Assembly (NCBI GenBank): GCA_937902055.1
Contig: CALGUJ010000242.1
Location: 1 to 25,220, forward strand
Origin: an uncultured Pelolinea sp.
GTDB lineage: Bacteria > Chloroflexota > Anaerolineae > Anaerolineales > Anaerolineaceae
Direction: 5' to 3'
Length of the DNA stretch: 25,220 nt
Each line of letters starts with the position of its first letter. The stretch's first letter is position 1. The notes under the pieces were generated by a model. That model saw only the letters and a list, made by a program, of their open reading frames with translations. It was not told the DNA's origin and searched no databases. The translations under genes and the position numbers were made by a program. Positions 12,984 to 23,300 of the stretch are shown one piece after another.

Positions 12984-14054
12984 TTATTTGCCCATGCTGA
13001 CGACTTGCTGATCCCAGCGGTGCCAATCACCGAACCGCTCTTCAACAATCTGCCGGCCTTCACCCGGGCATTCCAGCCCGAATAATTCCAGATCGGCGTC
13101 CACCATGATACGCACCAACTCGTGGAATTTGACTTGCGGTTGCCAATCCAATTGGCGGATTGCTTTGGCGGGATCCGATAATAGCAAATCCACTTCGGTG
13201 GGTCGGAAATAGCGTTCGTCAATGCGCACGTAGTCTTCCCATTTCAATCCGACGTAGCCAAAAGCTTCAGTCAAAAACTCCCGCACGGAATGTGTTTCTC
13301 CGGTTCCAATTACGTAGTCGTCCGGTTTATCCTGCTGCAGCATTAACCACATCGCCTGCACGTATTCCGGCGCGTAACCCCAGTCGCGTTTGGAATCCAG
13401 GGTTCCCAGATAAAGGTGATTTTGTTTTTTGGCGATGATGGCCGCCAGCGCTCTTGTGATTTTGCGGGTAACGAAAGTCTCGCCGCGCCGCGGGGATTCG
13501 TGGTTGAACAGGATGCCGTTGCAGGCATAGATGTTGTAAGCTTCACGGTAGTTGCGCGTGACCCAGTATGCGTATACCTTGGCGGCTGCGTATGGGCTGC
13601 GCGGTTCGAATTGGGTTTTCTCATTTTGCGGAGGATTTGCGCTGCCGAACATCTCGCTTGAGGAAGCCTGGTAAAAACGGGATTCCACGCCGCTCTTGCG
13701 GATCGCTTCAAGGATGCGGATGGTTCCCAATCCGGTTACGTCGCCGGTGTATTCAGGCATGTCGAAGCTGACTCTCACGTGGCTTTGCGCTGCCAGATGA
13801 TAAATTTCATCGGGTTTCAGGTTGTAGATCATGTGTTGCAAGGTTTCGCCGACAGCGATGTCGCCATAATGCAAATGCAGGTTTACGCTGTTGCCGTTGT
13901 TGTGCGGGTCGTGGTAGATGTGATCGATGCGGTGGGTATTGAACGTGCTGGCCCGGCGGATGATGCCATGAACTTCATAGCCTTCGTGCAGCAGCAATTC
14001 GGCTAAATATGATCCATCCTGGCCGGTAATACCGGTTATGAGCGCTTTTTTCAC
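12984..14054 (-). CDS. gmd: GDP-mannose 4,6-dehydratase
   Basis: This 356-residue extended short-chain dehydrogenase-fold enzyme converts GDP-D-mannose to GDP-4-keto-6-deoxy-D-mannose, the branch point to GDP-L-fucose, GDP-D-rhamnose and related sugars for cell-surface glycans. Visible motifs are the NADP site GITGQDG (8-14), SSSEMFG (131-137) with catalytic Glu134, and YAAAK (155-159) with Tyr155 and Lys159. Specific GMD segments include [11 protein letters not shown] and the region around [17 protein letters not shown]. The GTG at 14054 is chosen: GGAGGA (14061-14066) lies 6 bases before it and the protein then starts as VKKALITG. The frame remains open to 14135, but that extension overlaps the promoter. 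The enzyme for the next step is not in the window. Confidence 0.95.
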   Translation of the reverse strand: MKKALITGITGQDGSYLAELLLHEGYEVHGIIRRASTFNTHRIDHIYHDPHNNGNSVNLHLHYGDIAVGETLQHMIYNLKPDEIYHLAAQSHVRVSFDMPEYTGDVTGLGTIRILEAIRKSGVESRFYQASSSEMFGSANPPQNEKTQFEPRSPYAAAKVYAYWVTRNYREAYNIYACNGILFNHESPRRGETFVTRKITRALAAIIAKKQNHLYLGTLDSKRDWGYAPEYVQAMWLMLQQDKPDDYVIGTGETHSVREFLTEAFGYVGLKWEDYVRIDERYFRPTEVDLLLSDPAKAIRQLDWQPQVKFHELVRIMVDADLELFGLECPGEGRQIVEERFGDWHRWDQQVVSMGK

Positions 14055-14060
14055 GGAAAG

Positions 14061-14066
14061 TCCTCC
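14061..14066 (-). promoter_or_regulatory. Ribosome binding site that sets the GTG start of gmd
   Basis: GGAGGA on the minus strand lies 6 bases before the GTG at 14054. It rules against the upstream ATG at 14135. Confidence 0.75.
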
Positions 14067-14094
14067 AGAAAGCTGACAAAATTTTACTGAAGCT

Positions 14095-14123
14095 AGTATA
14101 ACCACGTACAAAAACCGTGTCAA
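14095..14123 (-). promoter_or_regulatory. Sigma-70-type promoter for gmd and downstream genes
   Basis: On the minus strand TTGACA (14118-14123) and TATACT (14095-14100) are 17 bases apart. The start would be near 14088, giving a leader of about 34 bases to the GTG at 14054. It lies between the clpC terminator and gmd, so gmd starts a new transcript. Confidence 0.8.
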
Positions 14124-14187
14124 ACCGCGAATCATAATGCAAATCTGCCTTCTGATTGGTTATTCTAAAGCCTTCTGGTTGGAGATC

Positions 14188-14219
14188 AAAAAAGAGGTCG
14201 AATATGGAATTCGACCTCT
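14188..14219 (-). terminator. Rho-independent terminator of clpC
   Basis: AGAGGTCGAAT (14193-14203 on the plus strand) pairs with ATTCGACCTCT (14209-14219), an 11-pair stem with a 5-base loop. On the minus strand it is followed by a run of T residues (14193-14188). It lies about 20 bases after the clpC stop codon. Confidence 0.9.
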
Positions 14220-14239
14220 CATCAGTAATTTTGTAGTCT

Positions 14240-16675
14240 TTACTTTTTCTTGAATTCCAATTCCTGCTTTTCTTCATTCAGATCAACGATCACCTTATCG
14301 CCTTCTTTGAAATCACCCGAAAGGAGTTGCACGGATAACGGGCTTTCCACGAATTTTTGCAGCGTTCGTTTGAGCGGCCTGGCTCCGAAGTTGGGATCGA
14401 ATCCTTCTTTCGCCAGCCATTGCCGCGCTTTGGTGGTCAGGTCTACTTTCAATCCATGCTCGGTCAGACGGGTTTGAATTTCGTTCATCTGCAGGTCAAC
14501 GATGTCATACATTTGATCCAAAGTGAGCGGAGAGAAGATGATCACTTCGTCGATGCGATTTAAGAATTCAGGCCTGAAGGTCTCCTTGAGCGATTTCTCG
14601 ATTTTCTGCTGGGCTTCTTTATCCTCGTCGGAACTGTCTTTTTGAAGAAAGCCCAGTGTCCCGCCGCGCCGGATGAATTCCGTGCCCAGGTTGCTGGTCA
14701 TAATTAGGACCGTGTTGCGGAAGTCAACCATCCGTCCCTGCCCATCGGTCAGGCGGCCGTCGTCAAGGATTTGCAGCAGCGAATTCCACACTTCCGGATG
14801 TGCTTTTTCGATTTCGTCGAACAGGATCACGCGATAGGGCCTTCTACGCACGGCTTCGGTCAATTGACCGCCCTCTTCGTAACCGACGTATCCTGGCGGA
14901 GCGCCGAACAGCCGCGATGCGGTATGCTGTTCGCGATATTCGCTCATATCCAGCCTGACCAGGGCATCCTCGTCATCGAACATGAATGCCGCCAGGGCTT
15001 TGGCCAATTCGGTCTTTCCAACGCCTGAAGGGCCGATAAATATAAAAGAACCAATGGGACGGTTGGGGTCTTTCAGGCCGGAACGCGCGCGCCGGATGGC
15101 GTCTGCGATGGCATGAATGGCTTCTTCCTGCCCAATGATCCGCTCGTGCAGTTTGGTTTCCATATCCAGCAGCCGCTCGGCTTCTGTTTGCAGCATTTGA
15201 TTGACCGGGATGCCGGTCCATTGCGACACGACGTCGGCGATATCCGATTCATCCACCACCTCGTCGAGTTTGTGCTCGGCTTCCCATTTATCGCGTTTCT
15301 CGTTGAATTCGCTTTCCAGGCGCAGCCTCTCAGCTTTCTTGCGGGCTGCGCGTTCGTAATCGCGTTCCATGCCGGCTTGCTCTTCCTCGGCCAATAAACG
15401 GTCGACCTCGCTCTTCATTTTCTTCAGGTCGGAAGGCATGGAGTACAGAGCGACTCTTAATTTGGCGGCCGCCTCGTCCATCAGGTCGATGGCTTTATCC
15501 GGCAGGAAGCGGTCCGTCACATAGCGGGAGGAGAGTTTGGCTGCCGCGTTGATGGCGTTGTCCGTGAAATGGACCTTGTGATGCGCTTCGTAGCGGTCGC
15601 GCAATCCTTGCAGCATCTGAATGGTCTCTTCGATGCTGGGCTCGTCCACGTATACGGGCGCAAACCGGCGTTCCAAAGCCGCGTCTTTCTCGATGTATTT
15701 TTGGTACTCATCCAGGGTGGTTGCGCCGATGCATTGCAGCTCGCCGCGTGCCAGGGCTGGTTTGAGCATGTTCGAGGCGTCCATGGCGCCTTGGGCCGCG
15801 CCGGCGCCGACCACGGTGTGCAGCTCGTCAATGAACAAGATGATCTCGCCTGCTGAACGCTGAACTTCCTCGATCGCGCTTTTCAGGCGTTCTTCGAAAT
15901 CGCCGCGGAAGCGTGAGCCGGCGATCATGGCGCTCAGGTCGAGCGAGATGACTTTCTTGCCCATCAGGATTTCCGGCACATCGTTGTTGGAAATTTTCTG
16001 CGCCAGGCCTTCCACAATTGCGGTCTTGCCCACACCGGCTTCGCCGATCAGCACCGGGTTATTTTTGGTCCGGCGCGAAAGAATTTGGATCACGCGCAAA
16101 ATCTCATCGTCCCGGCCGATCACCGGGTCGAGCTTGTTGTCGTGCGCCAATTGAGTCAGATCCCGCGAGAATTTTTCCAGCGTGCGGTAACGCGATTCCG
16201 CCTTGCGGTCGGTAACGCGCTGGCCTCCGCGTAATTGCATAATGGCCTCTAAAATCCTTTTGCGCTCAACACCGCTCTCCATTAAAATCCGGGAGGCCGG
16301 TGTATTTTTTTCACTGAGTATTGCCAAGAAGAGATGTTCTGTGGAAATGAACTCGTCGTTCAGTTTGGTGGCTTCTTCGTTGGCAATCTCCATCACGCGC
16401 TTGACGCGCGGGGTGATGAAAATTTGGCCGGCGCCGCCGCCGAAAATATTGGCTTTTGGGCTGCTGCGCAGAACCTCGTCTAATTTGCTCTGTACAGCCT
16501 GCGAATCCACAGACATGATTTCCAGGATCTGCGACACAACGCCTTGAGGTTGTTCGATCAACGCCAGCAGGATATGCTCCGTGTCGATCTGGGTGTGTCC
16601 ATAGCGCTGAATGATCTCCGCCGCTCTTTGAGCGGCTTCTTGAGCCCGTTCGGTAAAACGATCAAATCGCATCAT
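14240..16675 (-). CDS. clpC: ATP-dependent Clp protease ATP-binding subunit ClpC
   Basis: This 811-residue AAA+ unfoldase feeds proteins to ClpP. In order it has: a Clp N-domain with two repeats (about 1-145, [10 protein letters not shown]); first AAA module with Walker A GEAGVGKT (211-218) and Walker B LFIDEL (280-285); a short middle domain with a UVR-like segment (about 428-452); second AAA module with Walker A GPSGVGKT (548-555) and Walker B ILFDEI (617-622); and a D2-small domain. LGF at 674-676 is in the position of the ClpP-docking loop. The short middle domain and LGF favour ClpC over the disaggregase ClpB (about 860 residues). The ATG at 16675 is followed at once by a second ATG. No clpP, ctsR or mcsAB is nearby. 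The gene appears monocistronic. Confidence 0.93.
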   Translation of the reverse strand: MMRFDRFTERAQEAAQRAAEIIQRYGHTQIDTEHILLALIEQPQGVVSQILEIMSVDSQAVQSKLDEVLRSSPKANIFGGGAGQIFITPRVKRVMEIANEEATKLNDEFISTEHLFLAILSEKNTPASRILMESGVERKRILEAIMQLRGGQRVTDRKAESRYRTLEKFSRDLTQLAHDNKLDPVIGRDDEILRVIQILSRRTKNNPVLIGEAGVGKTAIVEGLAQKISNNDVPEILMGKKVISLDLSAMIAGSRFRGDFEERLKSAIEEVQRSAGEIILFIDELHTVVGAGAAQGAMDASNMLKPALARGELQCIGATTLDEYQKYIEKDAALERRFAPVYVDEPSIEETIQMLQGLRDRYEAHHKVHFTDNAINAAAKLSSRYVTDRFLPDKAIDLMDEAAAKLRVALYSMPSDLKKMKSEVDRLLAEEEQAGMERDYERAARKKAERLRLESEFNEKRDKWEAEHKLDEVVDESDIADVVSQWTGIPVNQMLQTEAERLLDMETKLHERIIGQEEAIHAIADAIRRARSGLKDPNRPIGSFIFIGPSGVGKTELAKALAAFMFDDEDALVRLDMSEYREQHTASRLFGAPPGYVGYEEGGQLTEAVRRRPYRVILFDEIEKAHPEVWNSLLQILDDGRLTDGQGRMVDFRNTVLIMTSNLGTEFIRRGGTLGFLQKDSSDEDKEAQQKIEKSLKETFRPEFLNRIDEVIIFSPLTLDQMYDIVDLQMNEIQTRLTEHGLKVDLTTKARQWLAKEGFDPNFGARPLKRTLQKFVESPLSVQLLSGDFKEGDKVIVDLNEEKQELEFKKK

Positions 16676-16702
16676 GATATTTTTTCCATTCGATTAATTT
16701 AC

Positions 16703-16711
16703 ATTTTATCA
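16703..16711 (-). promoter_or_regulatory. Possible extended -10 promoter of clpC
   Basis: On the minus strand TGATAAAAT fits the extended -10 pattern TGnTATAAT at five of six hexamer positions, with no good -35 element. It is about 28 bases before the clpC start codon. No CIRCE or CtsR-type operator was recognised near it. Confidence 0.35.
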
Positions 16712-16787
16712 TTCCGCCTGTTTGGCATGGTTAGCGGCTCGTTAATATTTCATCAAATAATTATTAGCGCATCAGGTTTTCCCCGAT

Positions 16788-19700
16788 TTATTCAACATCA
16801 AATGGAAAGCGCAGGACCATGTTCGAAGCAGCGTCGCTGATCCAAAGATTCCCTTCACTATCGAAATCCATCCCGTAAGGCTGGCTGATCGTCTCGCTGG
16901 ATAAAGCCAACCCCTCCCAACCGGCCAGGAATTCGCCTTCCATGGAGAATACTAAAATTCGACTGGCTCCGGGATCGGAGATCAGGATATGGTTTTGCGG
17001 GCTAACGCTGATGTACGGTTTATTGTCGATGCCGGAGCCGTACCAGGCATCCACGTCGAATGCTCCGACCTGGGTATAGTTCAAACCGCTTTCATCAGCC
17101 TCGAAAATTTGAACGCGCCGGTTCCAGGTATCGGCCACTACGATCTTCCCATCTTCGCTGACGGCGATGCCCACCGGCTCGTCGAATTCTCCCGCCTCAA
17201 AACCGGCTCCCCCGAACTGGGTGATGAAATTCAGGTTCCGGTCGAAGACCATCACACGCTTGTTGCCGGTGTCGGTGACCAGCAAATTGCCCTGCCGATC
17301 GATCACAATCCCGCGCGGCCCCCACATGCTTTGCGCGTCCTTGCCTTGAGCAAAGACGCCCCACATTTTTACGAAGCGGCCATCGGCGCTCAGTTTTTGG
17401 ATGCGGTGGTTGAATGTGTCCGCTACGAAAAAACTCCCATCATCCGCCACTGCCACGTCCCAGGGTTGGTTCATTGTCCCACCCGGCGCTTCGGCTTCCA
17501 GGATGTTGGCATAAGTCCCGTACGTGGCGATCAGCACTCCCTGCGGGGAGAATTTCTCGATGCGGTGATTTCCGGAATCCGCCACGTAGATGTTCCCATC
17601 CGGCGCGATGTCGATTCCGTGCGGAGCGGATAATTCTCCCGGATTGGAGCCGCTCATCCCGATGAAATAGTCCGGTTGTTTGGAAACCGTTTTCTCCTCA
17701 TAGGGATCGACTTCAACCACTTGTTGCAGGGAAGCGCCGGTGTTTAATTGCCACATTTTTGCGGCAATATCCTTGCGTACGTAAAGGCGCATTTGCTCGC
17801 TGGGCAGCCAGTTATCCAATGTCAGGAAATTATTGGTATTGGCTTGCGCGTAGCGCGTGTAATCGCGGTTCAGCCAAATATCAAAAAGCGCTTGTCTTTT
17901 TTCGGGAGTGGATAAGGCGCTGGCGATGCGCTGCCAGTTCAGGTTGAAATAATCCTGCATCGGCCACCACAAGCGCATGTAGTTATAGGAATAAAAATTG
18001 TCGCGTGTGATCGCGTCGATCTCGTCATATTTATCTGCGCCTGCGATGATCAGGTCTGCGTCTTCCAATGATCGGGTGGGGTTCTCCAGGTAGACGATCT
18101 TGTTGGGATAATTGCGCAAGTACCACCAATATGGATATAAACCGTTGTTATCGTAAGCAACCTTGACGTCCAACCTGCCGGTTAACCGTTTGGAAATTTC
18201 TTCAATCTGGTTGAGCGCGATTTTTGGGGCATTGGATGCATGCGCATAGACTAAGAATTCATATGGATAATCGTAATTAATAAATGAAGCCCGATACGCG
18301 CTGCGGAATGTAATGACCGACATCAAAATGAATAAAACGGAGCAGACGTTGATTAATAAACGCCGGCGATTGATCGGTTTTTCGCCCTTGAACAGAAAAT
18401 ATCCCGCGATTGCCGTTATGGCTGCCATGAAAAAGAAATGGTTGGTATCCTGCAAGTGTTCCTGGGTTTTGCTCTGGAAGGGCGCGTGCGCGCCCAATAC
18501 CTGTACAGCCAGCAAAATAAGGAGAAAGACAAAGATTGCAGTTAACACGAAGATTCTGTTATTCTTACCAAATGCCTCTGCAATCTTGAACCTGCTTTCG
18601 ATCAATTTTTGCACAACCCAGCCGGCGCATAAAAGCATGGCAAAAATGATGTGAACGGTCAACCAGGGCATTTTTTCGCCGGCGAATGAATAGGCGATCA
18701 AGGAAATGATCGACCAATAGATGAAAATGGCGGGAATGGGTAGTTGGCTGGATGTCTCCTGACCGGCGACCGTTTTGGGGTAATAAGACCAAAATGACTT
18801 TCTTCTCAATCCAATGATGAAAGCCGCCATGGTTCCGCCTGCCGCGAGAAATTCGTAAATCGGGATCTGGATCAGCGCGAAATAATACAAAGGCTGCCCG
18901 CCGCGTTGTACGGTTTGTTGCGACAACCAATGGCCCAGCGATCCAATCATGCCGGTCACGATACCAGACGGATTGGTGAAAAAGGTGGTGTATAAGGTGA
19001 TGTAAATTCCAAAAAAGATCAGGCTGAACTTCCACCAATCCTTCGGGCGCCAGATGAATCCGATTATGATCGACAGGCTGATGAAATAAATAATGAAGAG
19101 GTAATCAGTCAGGATTGGCAGCGCTTCGGTGTAGGCAATCGAAGAAATGCCCGTAAAAGCGACCGGGAAAGGCGCCAGAAGAGGCAGTACTAAAGCGCCG
19201 GTAATGATCAATAAATTAAAGGATTTCGATGAAGCTGCCAGAAAAGGCCAATTCAACTTCTCGCGCATTACTAGAAGAATCACGGCCGAAGCGAATAGGA
19301 TAACGAAACTGGGCAGCAGCGCTTCGATCACCGGGTAAAGCAGGATGAATGTGTTGAAGATGCTGCCATTGCTTACGTCGATCAGGGAGGGCTGTGAGAT
19401 CGTACCGTTGGCTACGGCTGCGGCCGCGTTTTTCACCAGAAAAACGGAAGCGCCAAGCGCCAAAACGACCGCGCCGATTGCAGCCAAATGAGCGAAAAGA
19501 GTTTCCCGGCGCATGCGCGTCTCCGGCCATTGGATCTTTGAGATGTCTTTGATGACTAAGACCAGCAGAAAGATCAGAAGTTCTGCCGTAAAAATATAAG
19601 CGGTTTCCTTTGCCGCGAAATTCAGAGCCAGTGTAATGACAGTCCCAACCAGGTATTTGCCTTCGCGTTCTTCCAGGTAGCGCAGAACGTAATAAAGGGT

Positions 19701-20156
19701 CATGACGCTGAACAGAGCGCAGAATGCTTCATTACGCGCGTACCGGCCGTAAAACATCATGAATGGCGAGATCGCGAAGAAAAATCCCGCTGCCAATGAA
19801 CCGTATTTTCCCAGATAACGCTTGTAGTATGTGAGCACAAAAGCGACGGTGGCGATGCTGAATAGCGCATGGGGCAGGCGGGAGGTGAAGTCGTTATCGC
19901 CGAACAGGAAGTATGAAAGCGCGATCAAATGAAATTGCAGCGGACCGTGAGTGATCGGGTCATGTTTATATCCGCGGCCGGAAAACAGGTCGAAGGAGGG
20001 AACCACGTGGTTGACTTCATCGTGGCTCATCACCCGGGCATCCAGATTGTACAGGCGGGTGATAATTGTCAGGATGAGAATCAATGCGATCAATACGTGC
20101 CGGAGGGTGATTTTCTCGAAAAGCGAGCGGATGGGTTTATCCAGGTTTAGCTGCAT
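16788..20156 (-). CDS. Agl23-type membrane glycosyltransferase-like protein fused to C-terminal NHL repeats
   Basis: This 1122-residue protein has three parts. Residues 1-640 form a multi-helix membrane region of the PMT/GT-C type, matching the 'flippase activity-associated protein Agl23' family. It has the acidic pair Asp46-Glu47 in MSHDEVNH after the first helix (about 20-34), then DPITHGPLQFH. Residues about 640-830 are a soluble extracytoplasmic region. From about 833 to the end come six NHL-type repeats (for example IYVADSGNHRIEKFS, FFVADTFNHRIQKLS, LLVTDTGNKRVMVFD), predicted to form a six-bladed propeller outside the cell. GT-C enzymes use lipid-linked sugars. The acceptor is unknown; protein or S-layer glycosylation is plausible. 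GAGGT lies 7 bases before the ATG. It is transcribed divergently from rpoB. Confidence 0.85.
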   Translation of the reverse strand: MQLNLDKPIRSLFEKITLRHVLIALILILTIITRLYNLDARVMSHDEVNHVVPSFDLFSGRGYKHDPITHGPLQFHLIALSYFLFGDNDFTSRLPHALFSIATVAFVLTYYKRYLGKYGSLAAGFFFAISPFMMFYGRYARNEAFCALFSVMTLYYVLRYLEEREGKYLVGTVITLALNFAAKETAYIFTAELLIFLLVLVIKDISKIQWPETRMRRETLFAHLAAIGAVVLALGASVFLVKNAAAAVANGTISQPSLIDVSNGSIFNTFILLYPVIEALLPSFVILFASAVILLVMREKLNWPFLAASSKSFNLLIITGALVLPLLAPFPVAFTGISSIAYTEALPILTDYLFIIYFISLSIIIGFIWRPKDWWKFSLIFFGIYITLYTTFFTNPSGIVTGMIGSLGHWLSQQTVQRGGQPLYYFALIQIPIYEFLAAGGTMAAFIIGLRRKSFWSYYPKTVAGQETSSQLPIPAIFIYWSIISLIAYSFAGEKMPWLTVHIIFAMLLCAGWVVQKLIESRFKIAEAFGKNNRIFVLTAIFVFLLILLAVQVLGAHAPFQSKTQEHLQDTNHFFFMAAITAIAGYFLFKGEKPINRRRLLINVCSVLFILMSVITFRSAYRASFINYDYPYEFLVYAHASNAPKIALNQIEEISKRLTGRLDVKVAYDNNGLYPYWWYLRNYPNKIVYLENPTRSLEDADLIIAGADKYDEIDAITRDNFYSYNYMRLWWPMQDYFNLNWQRIASALSTPEKRQALFDIWLNRDYTRYAQANTNNFLTLDNWLPSEQMRLYVRKDIAAKMWQLNTGASLQQVVEVDPYEEKTVSKQPDYFIGMSGSNPGELSAPHGIDIAPDGNIYVADSGNHRIEKFSPQGVLIATYGTYANILEAEAPGGTMNQPWDVAVADDGSFFVADTFNHRIQKLSADGRFVKMWGVFAQGKDAQSMWGPRGIVIDRQGNLLVTDTGNKRVMVFDRNLNFITQFGGAGFEAGEFDEPVGIAVSEDGKIVVADTWNRRVQIFEADESGLNYTQVGAFDVDAWYGSGIDNKPYISVSPQNHILISDPGASRILVFSMEGEFLAGWEGLALSSETISQPYGMDFDSEGNLWISDAASNMVLRFPFDVE

Positions 20157-20212
20157 TTTTGTACCTCATGGATGATCTGAAGCTGGTAAAATCAATTGTC
20201 TGCCCGGTATTT

Positions 20213-20218
20213 ATTATA
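20213..20218 (-). promoter_or_regulatory. Possible -10 element for the Agl23-NHL gene
   Basis: TATAAT on the minus strand is about 57 bases before the ATG at 20156. No convincing -35 hexamer lies 16-18 bases upstream of it, so this is a weak call in an AT-rich stretch. Confidence 0.3.
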
Positions 20219-20273
20219 AGAGAATGGGGGCATATTCGCTATTTCAAGCCAAATTTCAATTATTGAATTTATC

Positions 20274-20302
20274 TTGACCAAACAATATAGAATTGTTACA
20301 AT
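20274..20302 (+). promoter_or_regulatory. Sigma-70-type promoter of rpoB
   Basis: TTGACC (20274-20279) and TACAAT (20297-20302) are 17 bases apart. The start site would be near 20309, about 53 bases before the rpoB ATG. No rplL gene or attenuator hairpin precedes rpoB here, so in this genome rpoB is not part of an rplJL-rpoBC unit, at least on the upstream side. Confidence 0.75.
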
Positions 20303-20361
20303 ATACGTTTGCCAAAAGTACGGTTGATTATATTATTAAAAAAGTGGACCAGGAGACTTAA

Positions 20362-23300
20362 ATGAACTCTGTTTTGCCGGAGAAATCTTACGCACGTATT
20401 CATTCTATCCTTGACATCCCAAATTTGATTGAAGTTCAAAAGGAATCTTTTCAGAGGCTGAAAACAGTCGGTTTAGCCGACTTGTTTACGGAAATCTCTC
20501 CCATTGAATCCTACAACAAGGGCATCAAACTTTACTTCCCCAGCAATTCTTCCGAAGTGAAAGACTTCGATTTGAAGTTCTGGTTTGACGAACCCAAGAA
20601 TTCAATCGAAGAATGTCTGGAACGCGATCTCACGTATGCCTCTCCTTTATATGTGTCGGTTCTCCTCGCTGGTCCCGAAGTGCCCGAACCGATCAAACAG
20701 GACATCTTCCTGGGCGATTTCCCGGAGATGACCGATAAAGGCACCTTCATTATCAATGGCACCGAACGCGTGGTGGTTTCACAATTGATCCGTTCCCCCG
20801 GTGTTTATTTCGATGCCCCGGTGAACCGCGCGACCGGCCGCAAGCTGGCCACCGCCAAACTGATCCCCGACCGCGGCGCCTGGATGGAGTTCGAGACTCG
20901 CAAGAACGATTACCTGATTCTAAAATTCAATCGCAAGCGCTCCGTGCCGATCACAATTTTCCTGCGAGCGCTGTGCGCTGTGCAGGATGGCCTGGGAGAT
21001 TCGCCCTTAAAAACCGGAACCGATGAAGAGTTGGTCGAGTTTTTCAAGGATATTGACAAGGATACTGACCGCCTTTACATTGCCAACACCATCCGTCAGG
21101 AACCCGAGTGGGATCTCTCCGACGGCCGCACCATTGCCGAAGCTGCCTTGCTGGAATTTTTCCGCAAGATGCGCCCGGGTGACCCCGCCACGCTCGATAA
21201 CGCCCGGGAATTCCTGGAACAGCAATTATTCGACCAGCGCCACTACGACCTCGAGCGGGTGGGGCGCTATAAGTTGAATCAAAAACTGGATTTATCCGCT
21301 CGCATCCCGGTTTCGCACCGCACCATTACTAAATGGGATATTGTCTACCTGGTTCGCCGCATGATCATGATCAATAACGAACTGGAAGAAAAGGACGATA
21401 TCGATCATCTCGGCAACCGTCGTGTCAAAACCGTGGGCGAATTGATCCAAAACAAGCTGCGCATCGGAATGCGCCGCATGGAACGCGTTATCAAAGAGCG
21501 TATGTCCATTCGCGAGCAGGACCAGGTTTCACCTGTCAGCTTGATCAACATCCGCCCCATGATCGCGGCCCTGCGTGAATTCTTCGGCTCCAGCCAGCTT
21601 TCCCAATTCATGGACCAAACCAACCCGCTGGCCGAGCTGCGCCACAAGCGCACCCTCTCGGCCTTGGGTCCCGGCGGTTTGCGTCGTGACCGCGCCGGCT
21701 TCGATGTCCGCGATGTGCACAACTCGCACTACGGCCGTATTTGTCCAATCGAAACGCCTGAAGGCCCGAACATCGGTTTGATCGGCCGCCTGGCTTCATT
21801 CGCCAAAGTGAATGAGTACGGTTTCATCGAAACACCTTACCGCAAGGTTTACAATTCGCTCCCCTTGAAAGACAAGCATCTGGAAGGGCGTACCATCCGC
21901 GAGGATATCGCCAACAGTGGCGGAGAGGTTTTAGCCAAGCAAGGCGATCTGATCACTTCTGAGTTGATCGCTGCCTTGAAAAAGAATGAGATTAAAGAAG
22001 TTCCCGTTGTTCCCTTCGTCTCTGATGAGATCGAATACCTGTCAGCCGATGCGGAAGACAAATTCAATATCGCTCAAGCCAACACAACCTTGAACGAAAA
22101 GCAGGAATTTACCAGCAGCCGTATTTCTTCCCGCTTCCATTCCGATTTCATTATGAGCCGTCCGGAGCGTATCGATTTCATGGATGTGGCGCCCCATCAG
22201 ATTGTTGGTATCAGCGCATCCCTGATTCCCTTTCTGGAACATGACGATGCCAACCGCGCGTTGATGGGCTCGAATATGCAGGCGCAAGCCGTGCCGTTGA
22301 TCTCTCCTGATCTCCCGCTGGTTTCCACTGGAATGGAGCGCTATGCCGCCATGGATTCCGGCCAGGTGGTCATTGCCGAAGGCGACGGAGAGGTGCTCTC
22401 GGTTAATGGAAAGCAGATCACTGTACGCATGTCGGATGGCAATGTTAAGACCTACAACCTGAGAAAATACCAACGCTCCAATCAGAGCACCTGCATCGAT
22501 CAGCGCCCGATTGTGATCAAAGGGCAGCGTATTCATCCCGGCGACGTGATCGCGGATTCTTCCTCGACCGTCGATGGCGATCTGGCCTTGGGCCAGAATG
22601 TCACCATCGCTTTCCTGTCTTGGGAAGGCGGCAACTTTGAGGATGCGATCCTGATTTCCGAACGTCTGGTTGAGGAAGATCGCTTCACTTCCGTTCATAT
22701 CGAAAAATATGAGGTCGAAGCCCGCGATACCAAATTGGGCCCTGAAGAGATCACGCGTGATATTCCCAACGTCGGCGACGATGCAATTAAAGACCTCGAC
22801 GAGGATGGCATCGTGCGCCTGGGCGCTGAAGTAGGCCCCAATGATATCCTGGTCGGGAAAATCACCCCGAAGGGTGAAAAAGAGTTGACCCCTGAAGAGC
22901 GCCTGTTGCGGGCGATCTTCGGCGAGAAATCCCGCGATGTCAAAGATACTTCGTTGCGCATGCCGCATGGCGAACGCGGAAAAGTGGTTGAAGTGAAAAT
23001 TTTCACGCGCGAAGAAAACACCGATCTTTCGGCCGGTGTCGAAAAGATGGTACGCGTTTCAGTGGCGCAATTGCGCAAGTTGACCGCCGGCGATAAGATG
23101 GCCGGCCGTCACGGCAACAAAGGCGTCGTTTCTCGCGTAGTCCCCGTGGAAGATATGCCCATGCTGGAAGATGGTACACCTGTTGATATCATCCTCAATC
23201 CATTGGGCGTTCCCGGTCGTATGAATATCGGCCAGGTATTGGAAACCCATCTGGGTTGGGCTGCTTCACGCCTCGGCTTCCGTGCGGTAACGCCGGTATT

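Noticed and set aside
12959..13222. N-terminal extension of the phosphatase reading frame
   Set aside because: It overlaps the 3' part of gmd in another frame, has low-complexity Trp/Ser-rich content and no family similarity. The phosphatase core begins right at the GTG at 12958.
14055..14135. Upstream extension of gmd to an ATG at 14135
   Set aside because: It covers the promoter (14095-14123) and the ribosome site (14061-14066), and adds residues absent from GMD proteins.
22042..22968. Long open frame (308 codons) antisense to rpoB
   Set aside because: Shadow frame within a highly conserved gene; no ribosome site or family pattern.
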